DNA of 6,395 bases from positions 1 through 6,395 of the forward strand of contig JAGYOI010000079.1 of the NCBI GenBank assembly GCA_018399395.1, written 5' to 3'. A model generated the notes under the pieces. It saw only the letters and a list, made by a program, of their open reading frames with translations. It searched no databases and was not told the DNA's origin. Source of the stretch: Prolixibacteraceae bacterium. Lineage in GTDB: Bacteria > Bacteroidota > Bacteroidia > Bacteroidales > Prolixibacteraceae. Positions 1-6,395 of this stretch are shown here, piece by piece. How positions within the stretch are numbered: the first letter of the stretch is position 1; each line of letters opens with the position of its first letter. Made by a program: the position numbers and the translations under genes.

Positions 1-114
1 ATTTTCATCATTAGCAATATATTTTTCTGTTATTACACTATTAATAAACGATTCAGTATCTTCAATTAATGTGTTATATTCTTCTTGTATTTTTTTTGAT
101 ATAATGTCAACCAT
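1..114 (-). CDS. Unidentified protein, N-terminal 38 codons (runs off the left edge)
   Basis: An ATG at 114-112 on the minus strand opens a frame with no stop down to base 1. The peptide begins MVDIISKKIQEEYNTLIEDT and continues through ESFINSVITEKYIANDEN. I do not recognise the family and assign no function. The visible part is hydrophilic and rich in Glu, Lys, Ile and Asn, with no signal peptide or membrane segment; it would suit a helical cytoplasmic protein. The main support for a real gene is a strong Shine-Dalgarno, AGGAG, on the minus strand five bases upstream of the ATG. The codons are extremely AT-rich (1-120 is about 21% GC), unlike the rightward genes, which hints at a different origin. 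It is transcribed divergently from the helicase-nuclease pair. Thirty-eight open codons in AT-rich DNA are weak evidence alone, so confidence rests on start plus ribosome binding site. Confidence 0.62.
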   Translation of the reverse strand, partial: MVDIISKKIQEEYNTLIEDTESFINSVITEKYIANDEN

Positions 115-118
115 TTAT

Positions 119-124
119 ACTCCT
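119..124 (-). promoter_or_regulatory. Shine-Dalgarno site of the minus-strand gene
   Basis: Read on the minus strand this is AGGAGT, preceded by a run of A and followed by TATAA and then the ATG at 114. Sequence and spacing are near-ideal for a bacterial ribosome binding site. This decides the start of the leftward gene. It is notable because Bacteroidota genes mostly lack such sites, and the two rightward genes in this window have none. Confidence 0.6.
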
Positions 125-186
125 TTTTTAACTAGAAATATTATTTTTTAATGATTTATGAGGTTTCATTTTCTTTATTTATAATG

Positions 187-219
187 TTGCTTTTTAAATG
201 ATTAATATTTTTATATTTT
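187..219 (+). promoter_or_regulatory. Possible Bacteroidota-type promoter for the helicase-nuclease operon
   Basis: TATATTTT at 212-219 matches seven of eight positions of the Bacteroidota -7 element TAnnTTTG, with T in place of the final G. A TTG at 187-189 lies 22 bases upstream and could serve as the -33 element; the spacing is slightly long. This would give a leader of roughly 20 bases before the ATG at 245. In DNA this AT-rich such matches arise easily by chance, so it is only a candidate. Confidence 0.22.
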
Positions 220-226
220 TATTCAG

Positions 227-234
227 CAAAACTA
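227..234 (-). promoter_or_regulatory. Exact TAnnTTTG string facing the minus-strand gene
   Basis: On the minus strand the bases read TAGTTTTG, an exact match to the Bacteroidota -7 consensus TAnnTTTG. It points toward the leftward gene and would give it a leader of about 100 bases. I find no TTTG at the expected -33 distance; that place falls inside the first codons of the rightward gene. It is therefore a half-promoter at best. If used, it would overlap the leader of the rightward operon. Confidence 0.18.
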
Positions 235-244
235 AAACTTAACT

Positions 245-2953
245 ATGATCATACATTTTTCGCCGTCTTTTGATGAAGGTGTTTACCCCTTGCCTGAAGA
301 TATGGAGCTGAATACAAACGAACGTTATGCAGGCGCAACAGGCTTGTTAAACCTGCTTGAAAGGGAGCTGGGGCTAACTGGTGTTTATTGCGATAACGAC
401 GAACGTAACCTGCTCTACAAAAAAGCATTAAAAAATCATTTAACAACGCATCCAACAGTTTTTTATAATCAATCGTTTGAACAGGACGAGCTTGCTGTGG
501 CTGAACGCTTGCTGGCATGGCGCGATGAACTTATTTTTGCCGGTGTTAAAAAACTTACACCGCCCATGCCAATGCCCTACAGGCTGGCAACCATTATGGC
601 GGTGGAGAAAGATTTCGAAAAGAATGGCCTGCAGTGTTTTGGAGTGGCCGACCGCTGGCAACAGGTTATGAAGTTTTTACCCGGTGCTGAGTTGTTGGTA
701 AACAAAGTTGTGCTTCACGATAAACAATCGTTATTGCATCCTTTTTTCCATAACCTGTTCAATGAATTGTCAGCTAACGTTAAAATAGAAGAACAGTTGT
801 TTGAAGTTGTTCCCACCGGGAGCAGCAATTTACAAAAGCTGCAAAAGGCTTTGCTGAACGGGGAGGGTGGTGTAACACTTCAATCGTTGCACGATGACCG
901 GTCGTTGATTTTCCTGCACGTGAAAGACAACTATGTGGCCGGCGATTTTTTGGCCGATCAGATAAAAAACGGCTACAAGGCCTTGTTTTTTAATGATGAT
1001 AATGCTGTGTTCGATAGTTGTTTGGCTGCATCGGGGCTGGCCGCCTCGGGTTCGGTAAATTATAATGCTACACCACAAATTATACAGTTATTTAAGCTGG
1101 TAAGTACCGGGCTTTTTGCACCGCTCGATGTGAGAAACCTCTTGTCGTACCTGCAACTGCCTTATTTGCCATTTCCGCGTTACCTGTCATCGGGGCTGTC
1201 TGCCTTGTTGGCTGAATTGCCCGGCATCAACAACGATAAGTGGAATAAATTTATCGCAACGTATCTACAAAACGATGATGAGCAAATTGTGAAAAACCGC
1301 AGACGTACACTTGATACATTTCTGACTTTTAATAGCGAGGATAAAAACACAATACACAATATCCGAAACAGGTATCGTGCATTAAAAAAATGGGCCGATC
1401 AATATCCGCACCTCGAACACAATAAGGTAAAAGATGAGGAGAAGGAGCAATTTGCTTATTTGGGACAGCTTTGCAGGAACCTTCTGGGTGAGCTGAATGA
1501 TATGCCCGATGATGAGGAAATTACCGAAGCTCGTTTTTCCCGTATGATCGAAACGATATACAAGCCGGCTTCGTTCCGTTATTTTCAAAAGCAAAAGGAG
1601 AGTCCAACGGTGTTTCGTTCACCCGGTGTTATTACGCAACAGACACCTCACGTTTGTTGGATTAACTGGCAAAATGGTCGGCAAACGGGATATCCGCTGG
1701 CTTTTTTGAATAGCGAAGAATGGGCATATTTATCGTCGAATGGCTGTATGCTTTACTTGCCCGAAAACCTCGACCAGCTTAGGTATTCGGATATGCTGAA
1801 AGGGGTTTTGGCCGCCTCTAAACAGTTGCTTATTGTGATTCCCGAAATGGTTAGCGGACAGGCAGCTGTACCTCATGCACTTGCCGGTGATGTTGATGCA
1901 GCAATTGGCAACATAGATGATGTTATCATAGACCAGTCGCAATTAGAAGAATGCAGCCAATATTTGAGCGGCACGATTAAGTTGATAAATAAGAAAAAGC
2001 GGAACTTACCGGAAGCAAATGCTTACATAGAAGGGGTGGATTCACTGAAAATATATCATACACGAAAAAAAGAAAGCCCTTCAAGTATCGAGAAAATGAT
2101 TCAGCACCCTATTGATTGGGTGGCTGAATATATGGCAAAGATCTCTGGTTCGGGTACCATCTCGCTGCCTGATTTATTTATTCAGAAAGGGGTAGTTTCA
2201 CATGGTGGTGTTGAGCAAATCATGAATGAACTAAAGGAAAACCCCGAAGCTTCTTTTGATGATGAAAAGATCAGGAAAATATTTTATCAGAGCGTAAATC
2301 AGCGTGGCCTCGAATTTCAACTTCCCGAGAATCGTTTTGAACTTCACGAAACAGAAGTACAATTTATAAAGTCGGTGAAAGTACTGATGAATATTATTCG
2401 TGCCAATCAACTAAAAGTTGAAGGTGCCGAGATTTCAAAAGAGGGGGTGGTAAATGGAATTGGAGAGCTGTGGGGCTTTCTGGACTTATTGCTGACAGAT
2501 AAACACGGTAACCCGGTCGTTTTTGATTTGAAATGGACTTTTAAATCCAAAAAATATGCTGCGAAGATCGAAGAAGAAAAAGATATTCAGTTAATTCTTT
2601 ATCGAGGACTGCTGCAGATGGAAAGTGACAAGGATGTTAAAACAGGCTTTTTCCTGTTAAACGACGGAAAGCTTTATACCCGTTACGATTTTAATGGAGA
2701 GGGGGTTGTGAAAGTCGGTGGCGTAAGCACCAATAGCGAAATGCTGCAACGAATAATCAACAGTATAACTTATCGCCGCCATGAGTTTTCCCGGGGTTGT
2801 GTTGAAATGGGCGAGGAAGAACCGGCATCGAAACTGGATTATTTCAAGGCCACCGGCGAAAGTAATCTGATACCGCTTGAAACCGATAGCAGCAATAATA
2901 AAAAGAAGAATTATTACAGCAACCTTGATCTATTCAAAGGGAAAATTCGTTAA
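245..2953 (+). CDS. AddB-like subunit: helicase-like body plus C-terminal PD-(D/E)XK (RecB-family) nuclease
   Basis: This 902-residue protein is most likely the AddB-type partner of the helicase encoded next. Residues 1-210 show no Walker A motif. Residues 220-345 carry the inactive helicase-like fold of AddB relatives, including the ATPQIIQLF and PLDVRNLLSYL stretches (about 275-303). Residues 455-545 (HVCWINW, then VIPEMVSGQ) also match my memory of that family. The nuclease domain covers about 608-850. ESPSS at 610-614 opens it, then GVVSH with the motif I histidine H653, GFLD with D747, FDLK with D761 and K763, and Q782-x3-Y786. All expected catalytic residues are present, so nuclease activity on the strand its partner does not cut is likely. 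Oddities: at 902 residues it is shorter than classical AddB (near 1,150). The cysteine expected before motif I is H621, and only one cysteine (C852) lies downstream, so no iron-sulfur cluster can form. The ATG at 245 follows an A-rich leader without Shine-Dalgarno. The nuclease call is firm; subunit identity comes from operon context and remembered family patterns. Confidence 0.88.
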   Translation: MIIHFSPSFDEGVYPLPEDMELNTNERYAGATGLLNLLERELGLTGVYCDNDERNLLYKKALKNHLTTHPTVFYNQSFEQDELAVAERLLAWRDELIFAGVKKLTPPMPMPYRLATIMAVEKDFEKNGLQCFGVADRWQQVMKFLPGAELLVNKVVLHDKQSLLHPFFHNLFNELSANVKIEEQLFEVVPTGSSNLQKLQKALLNGEGGVTLQSLHDDRSLIFLHVKDNYVAGDFLADQIKNGYKALFFNDDNAVFDSCLAASGLAASGSVNYNATPQIIQLFKLVSTGLFAPLDVRNLLSYLQLPYLPFPRYLSSGLSALLAELPGINNDKWNKFIATYLQNDDEQIVKNRRRTLDTFLTFNSEDKNTIHNIRNRYRALKKWADQYPHLEHNKVKDEEKEQFAYLGQLCRNLLGELNDMPDDEEITEARFSRMIETIYKPASFRYFQKQKESPTVFRSPGVITQQTPHVCWINWQNGRQTGYPLAFLNSEEWAYLSSNGCMLYLPENLDQLRYSDMLKGVLAASKQLLIVIPEMVSGQAAVPHALAGDVDAAIGNIDDVIIDQSQLEECSQYLSGTIKLINKKKRNLPEANAYIEGVDSLKIYHTRKKESPSSIEKMIQHPIDWVAEYMAKISGSGTISLPDLFIQKGVVSHGGVEQIMNELKENPEASFDDEKIRKIFYQSVNQRGLEFQLPENRFELHETEVQFIKSVKVLMNIIRANQLKVEGAEISKEGVVNGIGELWGFLDLLLTDKHGNPVVFDLKWTFKSKKYAAKIEEEKDIQLILYRGLLQMESDKDVKTGFFLLNDGKLYTRYDFNGEGVVKVGGVSTNSEMLQRIINSITYRRHEFSRGCVEMGEEEPASKLDYFKATGESNLIPLETDSSNNKKKNYYSNLDLFKGKIR

Positions 2954-2989
2954 AATTTTAGGGGAAAGGCAAACAGCAATCTGCCGGCC
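2954..2989 (+). other. Short gap between the two operon genes, no terminator
   Basis: The 36 bases between the stop at 2951-2953 and the next ATG at 2990 hold no hairpin followed by a T-run; the best pairing is GGCA (2967-2970) with TGCC (2982-2985), a four-base stem. Read-through transcription of both genes as one operon is therefore expected. A GGGGAAAGG string at 2961-2969 resembles a ribosome binding site but lies about 20 bases before the ATG, too far to act normally. Confidence 0.5.
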
Positions 2990-5900
2990 ATGAATCAAAA
3001 AATATTTAAAATGCAAAATATACGTTTTATAAATGCAGGTGCAGGAAGTGGAAAAACCTTTACACTTACGCAAACGCTGTCTCAGGATATTAAAGAAAAG
3101 AAATACAACGCCGGAGAAGTATTACTCACCACTTTTACCCGCAAAGCTGCCGAGGAAATCAAGTTAAAAGCCCGCACCCGTTTATTACAGGATGGTTTGC
3201 CTGATCAGGCTTTTAAGCTCGATAGTGCTTATATTGGCACCGTGCATTCTGTTGGCTATCAGTATTTAAACAAGTACTGGTATTTGGCCGGTTTGTCGCC
3301 CAACATCAAGGAGATGGCCGAAGAAGATGTTGATGTGTATTTTAAAAATGCCATTGCCAATATTCCTACCACAGATGATATGGTTGCCCTGAACCGTTTT
3401 AACCGTGTTTTTGAATTTCAGGCAGGCGGTTTCATTCCGGCTGTTAATCCTTTTAAGTGGCAGGAGCATGTAAAAGAAGTAATTGACAAGGCCATAACCA
3501 ACAATATCGCCGATTTGTCGGAAAACAGCCCGAGCTACCGTGCATCGGTTGAATGGTTCAAAACAATGTTTGAACAAAAACAAACGGGACTGGACTTAAC
3601 AGAACCCGAACTTCGGAAAAAAATTGATGACCTGATAGAAAGTGTTAAAGGTTTGCCCGATAAAGGAAATGCCGCCCGGAAAAAGAACGCGAAGAAACTG
3701 GAAGATCAAATTCGGTATAACATCAGCTATGGCAATATTTTAAGTGCCGTTGACCTGGCTAATGAGGTGTTAGAAAAAACCGATTTAGGGGTCAATGCCA
3801 ATATCAATCAATTTGTAAATCAATATTCTCATTTTTTCACTTCCGATTCTTTTCATGTAGAATTGGAAGGGTATATCCGCCTGATTTTTAAACTGGCCGG
3901 TGAAAGTCTTCTCGAATTTAAAGCATTCAAAAAGCGTCATGGCCTGATCGATTTTAACGACATGGAAACTTTGTTTCTTGAATTACTCAACAATGATGAA
4001 GTCCGCAACGATGTTTCAAATACGGTGAAAATGGTGATGGTGGATGAGTTTCAGGATTCAAATCCGGTGCAACTGGCTATTTTTCTTACTTTGTCCGACA
4101 TTGTGAAAGAAAGCATTTGGGTGGGCGACCCCAAACAGGCCATTTATGGATTCAGGGGTACCGATCCGGTATTGGTAAACGGTTTATTCAAAAAGATTGC
4201 TACGTCAGATGAAGAACAGAATCTCAAAGCTTGTTTGTTAAAACGTTCGTGGCGATCGCGGCCAGCATTGGTCGATTTGGTCAACAAGCTATACAGCAAT
4301 GCCCTTGCATCACAGTTAGCCCCGGTGAAAATTAGAAAAGAAGATGTGTTGGGTTACGATGAAAAGGATAAAGCAAGTGATTTGAGCAACTGGGTAAATG
4401 AAAAGTTCCGAAACGACGGAAGCATAACATTAAAACCCGGTGAAACAGTTTCCTTGCTTCCCGTCAGGGAAGATCAAAAAGAAAAAACAGGCGATGCGGC
4501 AATTCATCACTGGCATTTTACGAATAATGCCAAAAGAGGTGGTAACAACGAGCAGTGGGTTAACTATTTGAGTGGCTGCTTAATTGATTGGTTGAATAAA
4601 GGTTACTCCATCACGGACAAAAAAAGTGGTAAAAAAAGAAATGTTTGCCCGGGTGATGTGGCCATTTTGTGCCGAACGAATATGAAGGTGGTAAAAGTAG
4701 CACAAGAATTGCGCATGTTGGGCATGGAAGTCAGTGCAGAAACAGATGGCCTTAGTGCCACTGTTGAATTCAGGATAATGATAAATGTATTGCAATTGCT
4801 GATTGATCCATACAATTCACTCGCCATTTCGGAGCTGATGCTTTTATTTCCAAAAGAAGATACACACAAAACGGTTGCTGATATTCTGAACGAACGGGTT
4901 GAGTTTATGAAAAATGCACCGGAAAAGAAAGACGCTTCTACTGAAAGATGGGACCATTTGAAACAATGGGGTACCGGGTATCCGGTTTTTAGTGTTGTTG
5001 AAAAGATCAGGCAATCGGGTATGCATTTATCGGTAAAACATCTGGTTCAGAAAATTATAGCCGATATGGATTTTTACGGCCAGTTAGCTGCTTTTGGAGA
5101 CGAAGACCAGCGACGTGCTAATCTGCAAAACATAATTCATTATGCCGACTTGTTCAATGAGCATTGTATCAGGATGGGAAAAGGTGAAACCATTTCAGGT
5201 TTTGCAGCTTATCTTGCTTCTTCCGGGGCATTCAACAAGCAAGCCGCCTCAAACAATGCAAACGCAATTAATGTATTGACCTATCATAAATCAAAAGGGC
5301 TTGAATGGCCGGTTGTGATGCTTTGTGAACTCACAAACGATTATCGCAACAATTTTGCCTTGAAGCAACTTTTCAAAACCACCGTTGAATCATCAGTTGG
5401 TAGTACGGTGGAAGCGCCTCTTGAAAACCGTTTTATTCAATTTTCTTTTTGGCCTTTTGGTGCTAAGGGTAACCTTAATGCTTACGATACCGGGCTGGCA
5501 GAAAAAGAATTCTATAAGCAGAAAGAGCAAAAAGTACGTGAGGAAGAACTACGCCTGCTTTATGTAGGAATGACACGTGCCAGGGATTACTTGATCACTA
5601 CTACTTTTAATAAGAAAGAACCAAAATGGCTTAAATTGCTTGTGGCAAATACTCCCGAAAATTTATGTGCGGGCTTGCCCCAGGGTGAGCAAAAACTTGA
5701 TTTGTATGATTGTGGTGTTGAAGTAGCGGTTACTAAAACAGAATTTGATGTTGCAGAACCTGCTTTTATTGCAGAAGAAAAGCCAGAGAAAAATGCAGGT
5801 CTGTGGTTTGAAAAAGCCGGGCACCGCATCCAAAATGATCCCTTGTATATTTCGCCCAGCAAGATAAAGCCGGCTGAGCCAGCAGAAACAGGAGGGGTAG

Positions 5901-6395
5901 CGATTGTTAAGGAGCTGGGCTATCGCATTCGTGTTAATGGTAAAGTTGAGGACAGCGTACTTGGAACACTGGTGCATAATGTGCTGTACCAGATGCATAA
6001 CAGCAATTTGCCGGTTGTAGTGGAAAGATTGCTAATAAACTCAGGTGCAGCGTCAAAAATCATTGCCGGTGATTTACTTTCGATGATAACAGGGGTAAAG
6101 AATTTCATAGATGAATTTAAACCGGTAAAAGTACACCGGGAATTATCACTGATAAAAAAGCAGAATGACGGCCATGTAATAAAAGGTGAAGCAGACCTTA
6201 TATTAGAGCTCGAAAACGATTTGGTGCTGATAGATTACAAAACCTATCAGGGCGGGAAAAATCAGTTTATGAACAGCGAAAGTGATTTTTATGCGGGTAA
6301 ATATACCGGACAACTTGATGCTTATACCGTAATGGCCGAAGCATCTTTGAAAAAGCCTGTTTGTAAAAAGTTGATATTCTATGTAATGCAAGGCG
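2990..6395 (+). CDS. AddA/RecB-like UvrD-family (SF1A) helicase with C-terminal PD-(D/E)XK nuclease, 3' end cut by window
   Basis: The frame is open from ATG 2990 to the window end: 1,135 complete codons, no stop. It is an ATP-dependent 3'-5' DNA helicase-nuclease, cytoplasmic, expected to act with the AddB-like protein upstream. SF1A motifs run in order: Walker A AGAGSGKT (16-23), Ia TTFTRKAAEEI (47-57), Ib GTVHS (83-87), Walker B VDEFQD (351-356), III GDPKQAIYGFRG (379-390), IV around SWRSRP (420-425), GDVAILCRTN (555-564), V LTYHKSKGLEW (763-773) and VI LLYVGMTRAR (856-865). These look intact, so the motor should be active. The nuclease domain starts near 970: GTLVH with H996, GEAD with D1069, IDYK with D1082 and K1084, and Q1108-x3-Y1112. 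Having both motor and nuclease marks it as AddA/RecB rather than plain UvrD. The motif after QxxxY is usually followed by only a short tail, so little is probably missing. An alternative start at 3011 is plausible. The motifs make the call firm; whether it is the housekeeping AddA or an accessory paralogue cannot be decided here. Confidence 0.95.
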   Translation, partial: MNQKIFKMQNIRFINAGAGSGKTFTLTQTLSQDIKEKKYNAGEVLLTTFTRKAAEEIKLKARTRLLQDGLPDQAFKLDSAYIGTVHSVGYQYLNKYWYLAGLSPNIKEMAEEDVDVYFKNAIANIPTTDDMVALNRFNRVFEFQAGGFIPAVNPFKWQEHVKEVIDKAITNNIADLSENSPSYRASVEWFKTMFEQKQTGLDLTEPELRKKIDDLIESVKGLPDKGNAARKKNAKKLEDQIRYNISYGNILSAVDLANEVLEKTDLGVNANINQFVNQYSHFFTSDSFHVELEGYIRLIFKLAGESLLEFKAFKKRHGLIDFNDMETLFLELLNNDEVRNDVSNTVKMVMVDEFQDSNPVQLAIFLTLSDIVKESIWVGDPKQAIYGFRGTDPVLVNGLFKKIATSDEEQNLKACLLKRSWRSRPALVDLVNKLYSNALASQLAPVKIRKEDVLGYDEKDKASDLSNWVNEKFRNDGSITLKPGETVSLLPVREDQKEKTGDAAIHHWHFTNNAKRGGNNEQWVNYLSGCLIDWLNKGYSITDKKSGKKRNVCPGDVAILCRTNMKVVKVAQELRMLGMEVSAETDGLSATVEFRIMINVLQLLIDPYNSLAISELMLLFPKEDTHKTVADILNERVEFMKNAPEKKDASTERWDHLKQWGTGYPVFSVVEKIRQSGMHLSVKHLVQKIIADMDFYGQLAAFGDEDQRRANLQNIIHYADLFNEHCIRMGKGETISGFAAYLASSGAFNKQAASNNANAINVLTYHKSKGLEWPVVMLCELTNDYRNNFALKQLFKTTVESSVGSTVEAPLENRFIQFSFWPFGAKGNLNAYDTGLAEKEFYKQKEQKVREEELRLLYVGMTRARDYLITTTFNKKEPKWLKLLVANTPENLCAGLPQGEQKLDLYDCGVEVAVTKTEFDVAEPAFIAEEKPEKNAGLWFEKAGHRIQNDPLYISPSKIKPAEPAETGGVAIVKELGYRIRVNGKVEDSVLGTLVHNVLYQMHNSNLPVVVERLLINSGAASKIIAGDLLSMITGVKNFIDEFKPVKVHRELSLIKKQNDGHVIKGEADLILELENDLVLIDYKTYQGGKNQFMNSESDFYAGKYTGQLDAYTVMAEASLKKPVCKKLIFYVMQG
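2993..3010 (+). promoter_or_regulatory. A-rich leader supporting an alternative start at 3011
   Basis: The bases just before a second in-frame ATG at 3011 are strongly A-rich, as is typical ahead of Bacteroidota start codons, while those before the ATG at 2990 are GC-rich (CTGCCGGCC). Starting at 3011 gives a protein beginning MQNIRFINAGAGSGKT, the usual short lead-in to Walker A in AddA/RecB/UvrD proteins. The true start may therefore be 3011, removing seven residues; no domain is affected either way. Confidence 0.4.

Larger units (their letters stand above)
115..244. promoter_or_regulatory. AT-rich divergent intergenic region (bidirectional promoter region)
   Basis: These 130 bases separate two divergent start codons and must hold the promoters, or at least the leaders, of both transcription units. 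GC is about 16% over 121-240, well below the coding DNA to the right. I see no clear operator: no long inverted repeat and no tandem repeat. Only weak promoter-like strings are present and are listed separately. The role is inferred from gene orientation; no start of transcription can be read directly. Confidence 0.6.

Noticed and set aside
180..185. Perfect TATAAT hexamer upstream of the operon
   Set aside because: No TTGACA-like element at about 17 bases upstream, and Bacteroidota primary sigma does not use this consensus; expected by chance in about 16% GC DNA.
477..671. Plus-strand open frame of 64 codons in another frame
   Set aside because: Out-of-frame shadow of the AddB-like gene; composition is Trp- and Leu-rich, typical of a shifted frame.
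2951..2960. Palindrome TAAAATTTTA spanning the stop of the first gene
   Set aside because: Ten bases of A/T only, no loop or T-run; neither a terminator nor a convincing operator.
3266..3583. Minus-strand open frame of 105 codons
   Set aside because: It lies entirely within the helicase gene, whose motifs and reading frame are unambiguous; no ribosome binding site or recognisable domain.
4619..4637. Two runs of seven A close together, possible slippage site
   Set aside because: The frame continues cleanly through both into GDVAILCRTN and later motifs; the runs simply encode a basic Lys-rich linker.
5587..5998. Overlapping minus-strand open frames of 91 and 111 codons
   Set aside because: Both are antisense to the region between helicase motif VI and the nuclease domain, in different frames from one another, with no recognisable protein features.
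1..6395. CRISPR array, tRNA, rRNA, insertion sequence or integrase
   Set aside because: No direct-repeat array, cloverleaf, transposase motif or terminal inverted repeat was seen on reading; nearly all of the window is two long coding genes.

Overview
The window looks like a piece of a Bacteroidota chromosome. The two large genes have a mid-range base composition (about 43% GC by rough sampling). Their starts have no Shine-Dalgarno sequence and sit behind A-rich leaders, as is usual in that phylum. No rRNA, tRNA or marker gene is present, so the assignment is moderate and no genus is named.

Layout. Positions 1-114 hold the first 38 codons of an unidentified gene on the minus strand; it runs off the left edge. 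Positions 115-244 are a very AT-rich divergent intergenic region that must contain the promoters in both directions. Positions 245-2953 encode a 902-residue AddB-like protein: a helicase-like body without a Walker A motif, followed by a complete-looking PD-(D/E)XK nuclease domain. After a 36-base gap with no terminator, a second gene starts at 2990 (or 3011) and is still open at 6395. It encodes an AddA/RecB-like UvrD-family helicase with the motifs looked for (Walker A to motif VI) and its own C-terminal PD-(D/E)XK nuclease. It probably lacks only a short C-terminal tail, cut by the window edge.

How they work together. The two plus-strand genes are best read as an operon for a two-subunit, dual-nuclease helicase-nuclease of the AddAB type. 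The second protein would be the ATP-driven 3'-5' motor plus one nuclease, and the first the partner scaffold plus the other nuclease. Such enzymes resect DNA double-strand ends for recombination and degrade linear foreign DNA. The AddB-like subunit is unusual: it has no nucleotide-binding loop, and the cysteines that hold the iron-sulfur cluster of classical AddB are missing. It also does not resemble, from memory, the common Bacteroidota AddB. The pair may therefore be a second, accessory complex rather than the housekeeping one; that is inference. The abrupt fall to about 20% GC left of position 240, and the textbook Shine-Dalgarno of the divergent gene, suggest that the neighbouring DNA has a different origin.
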